Source: JBCBSZ01 sp039818945
GTDB lineage: Bacteria; Actinomycetota; Acidimicrobiia; Acidimicrobiales; Poriferisodalaceae
NCBI GenBank assembly: GCA_039818945.1
Contig: JBCBSZ010000020.1
Span: forward strand, 1 to 64,000
DNA length: 64,000 nt
Reading direction: 5' to 3'
The notes under the pieces are model-generated. The model searched no databases. It was given only the letters and a program-made list of their open reading frames with translations, and was not told where the DNA came from. Shown here one piece after another: positions 1 through 7,909 of this stretch (its first letter is position 1; each line of letters starts with the position of its first letter). Position numbers and translations under genes: made by a program.

Positions 1-133
1 CCAGCAGGGCGTGCTCGAGGAAGGCGGCTTCGATCACCGCCCATGTCGGGTCGTCGAGCGTGGCCAGCGAGACCTCCTCGACGACGGCGCCGAGGGTCGC
101 GTCGAGCGGCGTGATGCGTGGTCGATCGGTCAT
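1..133 (-). CDS. TauD/TfdA-family dioxygenase, N-terminal part (cut by window edge)
   Basis: Only the first 44 codons are present; the gene runs off the left edge. The translation from the ATG at 133 has ITPLDATLGAVVEEVSL followed by a LDDPTW segment and FLEHALL, which matches the conserved N-terminus of TauD/TfdA 2-oxoglutarate-dependent Fe(II) dioxygenases (ITPL..TLGA.V..VDL, then .L..AF.EH.VL). These enzymes hydroxylate alpha to a sulfonate, ether or carboxylate. The catalytic HxD...H residues lie outside the window, so the substrate cannot be guessed. It diverges from the dehalogenase at 209, with 75 bases between them. Confidence 0.7.
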   Translation of the reverse strand, partial: MTDRPRITPLDATLGAVVEEVSLATLDDPTWAVIEAAFLEHALL

Positions 134-163
134 GGCGATGCGCTCCCCCGTGCGGCCCAGGGA

Positions 164-182
164 CCGCATGGTAGTGATGCGG
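164..182. promoter_or_regulatory. Small inverted repeat in the 1-133/209 divergent promoter region
   Basis: CCGCAT (164-169) and ATGCGG (177-182) are perfect 6-base arms around a 7-base spacer that contains TAGTGA, a possible -10 element for the dehalogenase gene. The position between two divergent genes suits an operator. The arms are short, so chance is possible in this GC-rich sequence. Confidence 0.25.
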
Positions 183-208
183 CACGACCGGCAAGCCGAG
201 GAGGCCCC

Positions 209-1129
209 ATGGTTCCGCTCGACGAGACCTTCGACGGGACGTTCCCGTTCGCGCCGCACGTCTTCGACGGACACGGGTTCGCCCAGCACTACGTCGACGA
301 GGGACCCCGCGACGGCGAGACGATCGTCTGCCTCCACGGCGAACCGACGTGGGGGTACCTGTACCGCCACATGATCGGCCCCCTCAGCCGACGCCACCGG
401 GTGATCGTCCCCGACCACATGGGCTTCGGGAAGTCCGAGACCCCCCAGGACCGGCCCTACACGCTGCAGACGCACGTCGAGAACCTCGCGGCCCTGGTCG
501 ATCACCTCGGCGTCGGCGACCTGACCCTGGTCATGCAGGACTGGGGCGGGCCGATCGGCACCGGCTACGCGGTGCGCCAGCCCGAGCGGGTCAAGCGACT
601 CGTGCTGGCCAACACGATCGCCGGCTACGGCCGCGTCGAGGATCCCGACGTGCCGCAGACGTCCGACTCGGCGTGGTTCCGCTGGATCGGCGAGGGGCTG
701 GAGTCCGGCCGGACCGAGGCCGTGCTCCGCAACATCGGCTCGACGGTCCTGTCGGTCATGAAGATCATCGGCTTCCAGCAGCGCGACGGCATCGACGACA
801 CGTGGATCCGGGCCTACTCCGCGCCGTTCCCCGACTGGGAGTCGTCGATCGGGGCGTACGAGTTCCCCATCGACGCCTACGAGGGCCGCATCGTCGACTA
901 CGTCCTGGCCGGGCTCGACGGCGTGCCGGCGATCCAGGCCAAGCCGGCCCTCCTCCTCGAGGGGCTCGAGGACCGGGCGATCCCGCCCGCGCGGGCGATC
1001 GCCGACTTCCGGGCCCTCTGGCCCGAGGCTCCGGTGGTCGAGCTGCCGGGCGTCGGGCACTTCTGTCAGGAGGACGCCCCCGACGTGCTCGTCACCAACA
1101 TCGAGCAGTTCATCCAGACCCATCCCTGA
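209..1129 (+). CDS. Haloalkane dehalogenase-like alpha/beta hydrolase
   Basis: A 306-residue alpha/beta-hydrolase of the haloalkane dehalogenase type, which cleaves carbon-halogen bonds to an alcohol and halide. Residues 43-48 are HGEPTW, the oxyanion and halide-binding loop of the family. QDWGGP near residue 110 supplies an aspartate nucleophile (D111) rather than the serine of esterases, followed by the halide-binding tryptophan W112. A late GVGHF supplies the catalytic histidine. Length matches HLD-I enzymes (about 300 residues). The ATG at 209 is preferred over earlier in-frame ATGs because GAGGAGG sits just upstream and the protein then begins like its relatives. Substrate range cannot be read from sequence; a related non-dehalogenating hydrolase is possible. 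Confidence 0.82.
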   Translation: MVPLDETFDGTFPFAPHVFDGHGFAQHYVDEGPRDGETIVCLHGEPTWGYLYRHMIGPLSRRHRVIVPDHMGFGKSETPQDRPYTLQTHVENLAALVDHLGVGDLTLVMQDWGGPIGTGYAVRQPERVKRLVLANTIAGYGRVEDPDVPQTSDSAWFRWIGEGLESGRTEAVLRNIGSTVLSVMKIIGFQQRDGIDDTWIRAYSAPFPDWESSIGAYEFPIDAYEGRIVDYVLAGLDGVPAIQAKPALLLEGLEDRAIPPARAIADFRALWPEAPVVELPGVGHFCQEDAPDVLVTNIEQFIQTHP

Positions 1130-1348
1130 GGCGCTCGGGGGGCCGCGACCGGTACCGCGTTCCGAGCATCGGCCAGCGCTCTGCGGGGCGGGCTCGGCCG
1201 TTTCGTGCGCGTCCCGTGCACCACCGAACACCCTCCGCACCACGGTTGCGCGAGTCGCCCCGTTCCGTCCGAGGCGCCCGGTTATGTTCAGGGTCAGATC
1301 GCCGTTCGGGCGATCACGGAGCGGCGCGACGCCGCGGCTGGAGCCACG

Positions 1349-2434
1349 TTGCACCCCACCCCTCGGACGCTCTCGGGAGGACGCGCCCGCTCGTCGGCAG
1401 GGAGCTGCCGGTCGTCGATCGGCGTCGTCCTCGTGGCCGCGGTGGTCTCGCTCGGTGCCTGCGCTGCCGGTCCCTACGACAGCTCCGACCCGGCGCTCGA
1501 CGCCGAGACGCCCACGACGGCCGGACCGCTCTTCGCGCTCCCGGTCGCGCCCATCGCCGCGTCGTCGACGAGCGCCGCCGCGTCCCCACCCTCCACCGCC
1601 GCGACGACCACCAGCTCCACGACCGTGCCGACCACGAGCCCACCGCCGAGCACGATGGCCGTGGCACCGGAGACGACCACCGAGGCCGACGCCGCGGCGC
1701 CCGAGCCGGCGCCGTCGATGGACACGTCGTCGGCCGCCATGCTCATCGAGCTCGAGAGGTCGAGCGCCCAGCTGCTCGAGGAACTGGGGTTGGGAGGTCA
1801 CCCCCTTCGGTCCGATCCGGAGGATCAGACGGTGGTCGACCCCGTGACCGGCGAGGCGGAACGGCTCTGGTACGCGCGCTGCCCCGAGCCCCGGCACTGG
1901 TGTGTCGAGCTCGATCTGCTCACCCCGGCGGACGCGGCGATCCTCGGCTGGATCGACGAGGTTCGCGTCTCCGACGCGAACGACGACGGCCAGGTGCTGG
2001 TCGGTCTCGGACCCGAGCGCCGCTTCGACGTGTTCCCCTCGACGGTCGAGATGGAGGCGGGTCTGCGCACCAAGCTCGCGTTGGCCTACGGACTCGACCC
2101 TGGTGTCTTCGAGCCGAGGGCCGACTTCTCACCCCTCGACGACTTCACCCGGCGGGCCGCAGTGGAGGCGGCGGCGCTCGAGACGGTCGAGGACGTGTCG
2201 GACTGGTTCGCCGCGACCGAGCAGCCCACCTTCGACGGGCTGCGGACCGAGTTCCGGGTCCGCTCGATCGTCCGACGCGACCCGATGCTGACCGACGTCA
2301 CGGGATGGATCGAGGGCGACCCGGCGACCGTCGCCGGGGTGCACGTCCACGCCGAGCCCGGCGCGAGCGGCCTCGACGTGCTCGTCGCCTACACCGTCCT
2401 GCGGACCACCGGCACGCTGGGCACCACGAGGTGA
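1349..2434 (+). CDS. Putative lipoprotein with Thr/Ser/Pro-rich linker, unknown function
   Basis: I recognise no enzymatic family. From a TTG at 1349 the protein has an Arg-rich n-region, a hydrophobic stretch (IGVVLVAAVV) and a lipobox LGAC, so it should be exported and lipidated on that cysteine. About 70 residues of Ala/Thr/Ser/Pro-rich linker follow, then a roughly 230-residue acidic domain with paired cysteines (YARCPEP and HWCVEL), probably a disulfide. An in-frame ATG at 1205 would put the hydrophobic segment near residue 75, too far inside for a signal peptide, so the later start is preferred, although TTG is weak. It probably acts on the outer face of the membrane. It converges on the PhyH gene with a 24-base gap. 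Confidence 0.6.
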   Translation: MHPTPRTLSGGRARSSAGSCRSSIGVVLVAAVVSLGACAAGPYDSSDPALDAETPTTAGPLFALPVAPIAASSTSAAASPPSTAATTTSSTTVPTTSPPPSTMAVAPETTTEADAAAPEPAPSMDTSSAAMLIELERSSAQLLEELGLGGHPLRSDPEDQTVVDPVTGEAERLWYARCPEPRHWCVELDLLTPADAAILGWIDEVRVSDANDDGQVLVGLGPERRFDVFPSTVEMEAGLRTKLALAYGLDPGVFEPRADFSPLDDFTRRAAVEAAALETVEDVSDWFAATEQPTFDGLRTEFRVRSIVRRDPMLTDVTGWIEGDPATVAGVHVHAEPGASGLDVLVAYTVLRTTGTLGTTR

Positions 2435-2458
2435 GGCTCCGGCCCGCGCGGTCGACGC

Positions 2459-3292
2459 TCAGGTCGGCGAGGGACCGAAGCTCATCGCGCCCCGACCGCC
2501 CCGGACGGCCTCGAGCGGATCGCGCACGTCGTCGATGTAGCCGAGCGCGTAGGCGCCGATGCGGTAGCCCATCAGCCGCAGCAGATCGTCGGGGAGCGTC
2601 TCGGCGACGGCGTGCGGGACCGAGAGGTACTGGTTCTCCTCCTGGCGCAGCCACCCGACGTTGTAGGTGATGTTCAGCCCGGTCCTCGTGGTGTCGGATC
2701 GGTTCGTCCCACCGCCGTGGTACACCTTGCCCGTGTAGAGCAGGCAGGAGCCCCTGGTCATCTCGGCCGGCACCGTCTCGTCGACGGTGTGCTCGAAGGA
2801 GTTGGGGAGCGCCTGGCTGCCGGGGATGACCCGGGTGGCACCGTTCTCCTCGGTGAAGTCGGTCATCGCCCAGATCGTGTTGCACTGCACGTCGTAGTCG
2901 TCGGGGAACTCGAAGAAGTCGAACGCCCACTGGTCGCGGTGGATCGCCTGCCCTGGCGAGTCCGGCCCGATCGAGATGATCTGGGTGAGGTGCAGCTGGA
3001 AGCTCTTCGCCCGATGCAGGAGCCGCTCGGTGACGCCGAGCACGGTCGGGTGCTGGACCAGGGCGTGACTCGCCGGCGAGCGGGCGATGAGGCCGCCGGT
3101 CCGACGGGTGTTGCGGCCCGAGAAGTCGTCGCTGCCGACCGGGGTGTCGGCGACGAACGGCGCCATCTCGGCCTCGATCCGATCGATCGTCTCGACGTCG
3201 GCGAGGTCGTCGACGACGACGACGGCATCGCGGTGCAACACGGTGTGGATCTCGTCGATCGATGCCGTGCGGGGTAGGTGGGTGACCTCCAT
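2459..3292 (-). CDS. Phytanoyl-CoA dioxygenase (PhyH) family protein
   Basis: A 277-residue non-heme iron, 2-oxoglutarate-dependent oxygenase of the PhyH superfamily. The iron-binding HxD is in IHRDQWAF and the distal histidine in GKVYHGGG. GLNITYNVGWLRQEENQ is typical of the C-terminal half of this family, and the early DAVVVVDDL is the usual first beta-strand region. The ATG at 3292 gives a family-typical N-terminus; an in-frame start 78 bases upstream adds an Arg/Gly-rich extension of no apparent value. The substrate is unknown: members hydroxylate acyl-CoAs, halogenate or modify secondary metabolites. It lies 41 bases downstream of the beta-lactamase-fold gene on the same strand and may be co-transcribed with it. 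Confidence 0.85.
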   Translation of the reverse strand: MEVTHLPRTASIDEIHTVLHRDAVVVVDDLADVETIDRIEAEMAPFVADTPVGSDDFSGRNTRRTGGLIARSPASHALVQHPTVLGVTERLLHRAKSFQLHLTQIISIGPDSPGQAIHRDQWAFDFFEFPDDYDVQCNTIWAMTDFTEENGATRVIPGSQALPNSFEHTVDETVPAEMTRGSCLLYTGKVYHGGGTNRSDTTRTGLNITYNVGWLRQEENQYLSVPHAVAETLPDDLLRLMGYRIGAYALGYIDDVRDPLEAVRGGRGAMSFGPSPT

Positions 3293-3333
3293 GCCCGCAC
3301 CGTAGCGCCGGCCGCCGGCACCGGTCCTGGGGG

Positions 3334-4065
3334 TCAGGCGGCGAGGCCGACCTCGAGCTCGTCGAACCACTGCAGGAACCGGGCGACATCGTCACCGCGG
3401 AAGATGGAGCCGTGCTGCGGGCACATCTGCTCGATCTCCAGGTGCCGGACCCGCTCGATCCACTTGCGCTTCGCCGTGTTCGACGGCATCCACCGCTGGT
3501 GGAAGCCGGTCATGGCGTCGACGTGGCGATCGAAGTCCTCGACGACGATCGGCGCGTCGTCGGGCAGCAGCGCGGCCCCAACATCGGCGGAGAACAGGAT
3601 CTTCGCCCTCGGGTCGTAGATCATGTGGTTGCCGGACGCGTGCAGGTAGTGGGCCGGCACGAACGTGAGGTCGGTCGAGCCGCCGAGGCGCAGCGGCCCA
3701 CCCTCGTCGGGGATGCCGCGGATGTCGGCGTCGGGCGCGAAGTGGCTGATGAAGGTCTGCCACAGCCACGGGGCGTACACCTCGACGCCGCTCGTGACGT
3801 CGAGCCAGAGCTCCAACGACGAGATGATGTCGGGGTCCTGGTGCGACGCCGTGAGCACGTCGATGTCGGCGATCGGGATCGCCCGACCGAAGGCGGTCAG
3901 CGCCGCCGGGAAGACCTCCACCCCACCGGGGTCGGGGAGGAGTCCTCGACCGGCGTGGACGACGAGGTACTGGTTCGAGTCGATCATCGTCGACGGGCGC
4001 TCGGGGTCGCGGCCGGCGTACCACCAGGCACGGGTCCCGTCGTCGTAGAGCTGTTCGAGATGCAT
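3334..4065 (-). CDS. Diiron-type metallo-beta-lactamase-fold protein (ODP/FprA-like domain alone)
   Basis: A 243-residue metallo-beta-lactamase-fold protein resembling the oxygen- or NO-reducing diiron domain of flavodiiron proteins (ODP family). SHQDPDI sits where flavodiiron proteins have HxExDH, HYLHASGNH carries the third histidine, LFSADVGA the bridging aspartate and PQHGSIF the last histidine. There is no flavodoxin domain, and the usual glutamate ligand is replaced by aspartate while the following histidine is isoleucine. A redox or sensing role is therefore possible, but catalysis is uncertain. It starts 6 bases downstream of the chemoreceptor-like gene stop, suggesting one transcript and perhaps a signalling pairing. 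Confidence 0.72.
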   Translation of the reverse strand: MHLEQLYDDGTRAWWYAGRDPERPSTMIDSNQYLVVHAGRGLLPDPGGVEVFPAALTAFGRAIPIADIDVLTASHQDPDIISSLELWLDVTSGVEVYAPWLWQTFISHFAPDADIRGIPDEGGPLRLGGSTDLTFVPAHYLHASGNHMIYDPRAKILFSADVGAALLPDDAPIVVEDFDRHVDAMTGFHQRWMPSNTAKRKWIERVRHLEIEQMCPQHGSIFRGDDVARFLQWFDELEVGLAA

Positions 4066-4071
4066 CGGTGG

Positions 4072-4803
4072 CTACCTCCCTGGCGGTTGCGTGGTGGCGG
4101 GACGGCGGGTCCGTCCCGCGCGGAGATCGATCTCGGCGAGGCGGGGCAACAGGCCCGAGGCGGCGGCCTCGGCGTTGCCGACGACCGCCCGCACCTCCTC
4201 GACGAGGGTCTGGATCGCCGCAGCCGATGCGACGACGTCGTCGCTCAACCGGACGGCCTCGATCCGGGCGCTGACCCCCAGCCCGGCCATGATCACCTCC
4301 GCATCGGACCGGAGGGTCCGCACGCGGCCCACCAGCCGCTGCGTCGTGGTGCGGAGATCGGCCACCACCGAGTGGAGATCCGCATCGACGGCGGCCCTGA
4401 CCGCATCGATCTCGGTGATCTCCAGCTCCGCCGCTCCGGCGAGATCAGCCGCCCGGCGGTGCAGGCGGCGGCGCTTCTCGTTCCGACTCATCGCCGCCAG
4501 GCGGCGCGAGACCTCGGTGAACTCATCGCGCACCTCGGTGCCGACGAGCCGGAGCTCGGTCGTCACGTCCGCGAGCTGGGTGGCGACGACCCCGAAGGGT
4601 TGGCCGGCCACACCGTGCCGCGTCGCCGAGAGGGCGGCGTTGATCCCCAGGGTCTTCGCCCTCGCCGACAACGGCACGAGCGCGCTCAGCCATTGATCGA
4701 GCGCGAGCACCTCGTGGCGGAGATCCCGCAGCCGCTGCCGGACGACGTCATCGTCCTCGGCACGGCGGGCCCGATCGACGGGGGTGGTCAACGTCGCGTC
4801 CAC
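4072..4803 (-). CDS. Divergent cytoplasmic chemoreceptor-like signalling protein
   Basis: A 243-residue soluble, mostly helical protein with no membrane segment. Residues about 49-85 (AKTLGINAALSATR, then GQPFGVVATQLADV) align by eye with the hairpin tip of methyl-accepting chemotaxis proteins, where the usual form is TNLLALNAAIEAAR and GFAVVA.EV. The heptad-like flanks, rich in Ala, Arg, Leu and Val, fit an antiparallel coiled coil. The protein is far shorter than normal receptors and has no recognisable sensor domain. The start is a GTG at 4803 directly after GGGGGAG. It is probably co-transcribed with the diiron protein 6 bases downstream, which could supply the sensor input. Whether it still contacts CheW/CheA is unknown. 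Confidence 0.6.
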   Translation of the reverse strand: MDATLTTPVDRARRAEDDDVVRQRLRDLRHEVLALDQWLSALVPLSARAKTLGINAALSATRHGVAGQPFGVVATQLADVTTELRLVGTEVRDEFTEVSRRLAAMSRNEKRRRLHRRAADLAGAAELEITEIDAVRAAVDADLHSVVADLRTTTQRLVGRVRTLRSDAEVIMAGLGVSARIEAVRLSDDVVASAAAIQTLVEEVRAVVGNAEAAASGLLPRLAEIDLRAGRTRRPATTQPPGR

Positions 4804-5192
4804 TCCCCCGCAGTCGGCCCGATCCGAGGTGACGTTAAGGCGATGGGTCGGATTTGTCGGGGAAAGCAGCCCGAACGGTCACGTGGTGACGGTGGCCGCA
4901 GGGTCTGCAGCACGCGCACCATGCCCGATGACGCGAACGCGCTCGTCAGATCTGTGGACCGCGCCGCCCGTCAGCGGCGACGCTCGGCCCGGTCGTCGCC
5001 GACGACGTCGACGCCCCCGACGCGATGGGGACCGCCCACCGGGTCCGTCCAGATGGCCGACCTGACCTCCCGGCCCTGCCAGGTCGTCGTGCGCGGCACG
5101 CCGACGTTCACCGAGCCCAGCCGAACCGAGCACCGTGGACCTGTGACCGAGTCCGGCCGACGGAACCCGCTGTGGCTGGCCACACTGGACCG
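4804..5192. other. Intergenic region between the chemoreceptor-like and PAP2 genes
   Basis: This 389-base stretch holds no gene I can support. Frames open across it have the Arg/Pro/Thr-rich composition of shadow reading frames. It must contain the divergent promoters for the genes at 4803 and 5193. A 14-base palindrome lies just before the PAP2 start; I saw no strong -35/-10 pair. Confidence 0.5.
5171..5184. promoter_or_regulatory. Palindrome upstream of the PAP2-nagA start
   Basis: TGTGGC (5171-5176) and GCCACA (5179-5184) form a perfect 6-base dyad around TG, ending 8 bases before the ATG at 5193. It could be an operator for the two-gene unit or a small hairpin in the leader. No adjacent regulator gene supports a specific factor. 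Confidence 0.3.
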
Positions 5193-5795
5193 ATGCCGCA
5201 GCGCACGCGACCGACCTGGTGGGTGGCGGCGGCTGCGGCGGCCACCTTCGTGCTGATGGCGGTCGCGGTCGCCGCCCGAGGAGCGCTCCCCGGCGACGTC
5301 GTGCTCCTCGAGGCGGTGACCGACGCCGCGGGCACCCGCTTCGACGGTGCCGCCCGACTCGTCGGCGACCTCACCGACCCCGCCCCGCTGCTCGTCGCCG
5401 CCGCCGCGGCGGTCGCCGCCCTGCTCCTGGCCGGTCGACGGCGCGGCGCTGCCCTCCTCGTGGCCGGTCTCGGTGTCGCGCTCGCCGTCAACCCGTGGCT
5501 GAAGGATCTCGTCGATCGGCCGCGCCCCACGGTTCGGGTCATCCCCGAGCCGGTCTCACCGCGAGCGTTCCCCGCCGGGCACGCAGCGAACACGGCGGCG
5601 CTCGCCGGCGGGCTCCTGCTGGCCGTGCCCAGACGGGCCGTCGGCGCCGTGGCGGTTGCGGGAGCCGCCCTGCTCCTCGCGACCGCAGCGTCGCGGTTGG
5701 TGGTCGGGGCGCACCACCCGTCGGACCTGGTCGCCGGCTGGCTCTGGGTCGGCACCGTGGTGGCGCTGCTGTGGCCGGCGCGGTCGGCGACGTGA
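5193..5795 (+). CDS. PAP2-family membrane phosphatase
   Basis: A 200-residue integral membrane protein with about six hydrophobic segments. The three PAP2 phosphatase signatures are visible in order: KDLVDRPRP (K.....RP), FPAGHAAN (PSGH variant with Ala replacing Ser) and SRLVVGAHHPSD (SR...G.H...D). Family members dephosphorylate phosphatidic acid, undecaprenyl pyrophosphate or similar lipids at the membrane. The ATG at 5193 gives an N-terminus that enters a transmembrane helix after nine residues. The stop codon overlaps the GTG of nagA, so translation is probably coupled. The pairing may link lipid-carrier and amino-sugar metabolism, but that is inference. Confidence 0.85.
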   Translation: MPQRTRPTWWVAAAAAATFVLMAVAVAARGALPGDVVLLEAVTDAAGTRFDGAARLVGDLTDPAPLLVAAAAAVAALLLAGRRRGAALLVAGLGVALAVNPWLKDLVDRPRPTVRVIPEPVSPRAFPAGHAANTAALAGGLLLAVPRRAVGAVAVAGAALLLATAASRLVVGAHHPSDLVAGWLWVGTVVALLWPARSAT

Positions 5796-6925
5796 GCGCT
5801 GATCTCGTCCTCCGGGGCGGCTCGGTGGTGACCCCGTCGGGTCGGGTCGACGCCGACGTGACCATCGAGGGAGGTCGCATCCTCGCGGTCGGCACGGCAG
5901 GCCCGGCCGAGGCGACGATCGACGCGACCGGGCTGATCGTCGCGCCGGGGTTCATCGACCTGCAGGTCAACGGCGGGTGGGGCGCCGACATCACGTCCGA
6001 ACCGGCCACGATGTGGCCGCTGGCGGAGCGGCTGGTCGCGCACGGGGTCACCTCGTTCCTGCCGACCGTCGTGACCTCGCCGCCCGCAGCCGTGGGCGCG
6101 GCGCGGGGCGCGCTGCGGGGCCGCCCGACCGAGTTCACCGGGGCCGAGCCGCTGGGGCTCCATCTCGAGGGTCCGTTCATCGCGCCCGCGAAGCGGGGCG
6201 CGCACGCGGCGGAGCACATCGTCGCTCCGGACCTCGCGATCGCCGAGTCCTGGACGAGGCGGGACGGGGTCGCGATGGTGACCCTCGCCCCGGAGCTGCC
6301 CGGTGCGGGTGCGGTCATCGAGCAGCTCCGCGCCGACGGCGTGGTGGTCGCCGGGGGGCACTCCGAGGCCACGGCGGCGCAGGCGAGCGCGGCGATCGAC
6401 GCCGGCCTGACCCATCTGACGCACCTGTTCAACGCCATGGCACCGCTCGCCCACCGCGAGCCCGGCATCGTCGGTGTCGGCCTCGCCCGCAGCGATCTCA
6501 CGGTCGGCCTGATCGTCGACGGGCTGCACCTGCACCCTGTCACGGTCGAGGCGGTGTGGCGAGCGAAGGGACCGCACGGCGTCGTCCTCGTCTCCGACTC
6601 GGCCTCGGCGATGGGCCGTCCACACGGCGAGCACCGGCTCGGGGACCGGCGGGTCATCATCGACGAGACCGGCATCCGCACCCGCGACGGCACGTTGGCC
6701 GGGAGCGCCATCACGCTCGACATCGCCGTCCGCAACCTGGTGACGTTCACGGGCTGCTCACCGGACGAGGCGATCACTGCAGCCTCGACGACGCCGGCGA
6801 GGGTGATCGGCGCGACGTCCAAGGGCGAGATCGCCCCCGGGCGCGACGCCGACCTGACCCTGCTGTCGGCCGACCTCGGCGTGGTGGCCACGATCGTGGG
6901 CGGAGCGATCGCCTGGAGCGCCTGA
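5792..6925 (+). CDS. nagA: N-acetylglucosamine-6-phosphate deacetylase
   Basis: A 377-residue amidohydrolase-superfamily enzyme that converts GlcNAc-6-phosphate to glucosamine-6-phosphate and acetate in the cytoplasm. PGFIDLQVNG opens the barrel; GLHLEGPFI supplies the metal-binding glutamate; GGHSEAT and THLFNAMAPL carry metal and substrate histidines; VSDSASAMG carries the catalytic aspartate. The length is normal. The GTG start at 5792 overlaps the PAP2 stop as GTGA, and the protein then begins SADLVLRGG, the usual first strand. No nagB or PTS gene is nearby, so it probably serves amino-sugar recycling from cell wall or chitin. Confidence 0.92.
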   Translation: MSADLVLRGGSVVTPSGRVDADVTIEGGRILAVGTAGPAEATIDATGLIVAPGFIDLQVNGGWGADITSEPATMWPLAERLVAHGVTSFLPTVVTSPPAAVGAARGALRGRPTEFTGAEPLGLHLEGPFIAPAKRGAHAAEHIVAPDLAIAESWTRRDGVAMVTLAPELPGAGAVIEQLRADGVVVAGGHSEATAAQASAAIDAGLTHLTHLFNAMAPLAHREPGIVGVGLARSDLTVGLIVDGLHLHPVTVEAVWRAKGPHGVVLVSDSASAMGRPHGEHRLGDRRVIIDETGIRTRDGTLAGSAITLDIAVRNLVTFTGCSPDEAITAASTTPARVIGATSKGEIAPGRDADLTLLSADLGVVATIVGGAIAWSA

Positions 6926-6934
6926 CCGCCCGGC

Positions 6935-7909
6935 TCAGGTCCGCTGCTCCTCGAACCACCGCTCGAGGCGCTCGAACCCCTCGGCGAGCGGCACCACCGG
7001 CTCCCAGGCCAGGAGCTCCCGCGTGCGGCGCTGATCGAACCAGTGCGCGGTGGTGAGCTGCTCGGCGAGGAAGCTGGTCATCGGGGGCTCGTCGTCGCGT
7101 CCGAGGCCTGACCACGCCCGCTCGACCGCCAGCCCGCCGACGAACGCCACCCGCCCGGGCACCTTCAGCCCGGGCATGGTCAGCCCGGCGGCCCCGACGA
7201 TCCGCTCGAGGAGCTCGCGCACCGGGCGCGGCTCGCCGTTCGAGACCACCAGCGCCTGACCACTGGCGACCGGAGCTCGATCGACCGCGGCGACGAGCGC
7301 ATCGGCCGCGTTGTCGACGTAGGTCGAGTCGATCAGCGCGGCCCCGGACCCGATGGTCGCCAGGCGTCCCTGCCGGGCCCGCTCGACGATGCGACCGACC
7401 AGCTGGGTGTCGCCCGGCCCCCACACCAGGTGGGGCCGGATCGCCACGACATCGAACCCGGACCCGGCCCGGGCGAGCGCCTCCCGCTCGGCCATCGCCT
7501 TGCTCGTCGAGTAGTGGCCGCGGGTCGCGTCCGGGTCGGCCGCACCGGCGTCGGCGGCGACGAGCGCCGCTCCCCCGTGAGCGACCGACGGCGAGGAAAC
7601 GTGGACGAACCGACCGACGCCGGCGCCCCGCGCCGTCTCCAGCAGCCGGACGGTGCCACCGACGTTCACCCGCTCGAAGTCCTCCCACGGACCGACCACG
7701 TCGACCTTGGCAGCGAGGTGCACGACGGCGTCCTGGCCCTCGACGGCCCGACCGACGACCGACGGCTCGCCCACGTCGCCGAGCACCTCCGCGACCTCGC
7801 GAGCTGCCGACCGGCGCTGCAGCACCGTGACCTCGTCGCCCCGCGCGACCAGCCGATCGACCACGGCCGCTCCGATGCAGCTCGTCGCCCCGGTGACGAG
7901 GACCCTCAC
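6935..7909 (-). CDS. oleD: OleD, NADPH-dependent 2-alkyl-3-ketoacid reductase of olefin biosynthesis
   Basis: A 324-residue extended short-chain dehydrogenase. RVLVTGATSCIG is the nucleotide-binding loop, with Ser in place of the usual middle Gly; VHVSSPSV and HYSTSK provide the catalytic Ser, Tyr and Lys. The family is large, so the call as OleD rests mainly on context: the gene directly follows oleA and fused oleBC, and its GTG start at 7909 overlaps the oleBC stop as GTGA. OleD reduces the beta-keto acid made by OleA to a beta-hydroxy acid, the substrate of OleC. It converges on nagA with a 9-base gap. Confidence 0.87.
   Translation of the reverse strand: MRVLVTGATSCIGAAVVDRLVARGDEVTVLQRRSAAREVAEVLGDVGEPSVVGRAVEGQDAVVHLAAKVDVVGPWEDFERVNVGGTVRLLETARGAGVGRFVHVSSPSVAHGGAALVAADAGAADPDATRGHYSTSKAMAEREALARAGSGFDVVAIRPHLVWGPGDTQLVGRIVERARQGRLATIGSGAALIDSTYVDNAADALVAAVDRAPVASGQALVVSNGEPRPVRELLERIVGAAGLTMPGLKVPGRVAFVGGLAVERAWSGLGRDDEPPMTSFLAEQLTTAHWFDQRRTRELLAWEPVVPLAEGFERLERWFEEQRT

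Noticed and set aside
4804..5192. Possible small gene before the PAP2 gene
   Set aside because: The open frames are Arg/Pro/Thr-rich, lack a good ribosome-binding site and show no family features.
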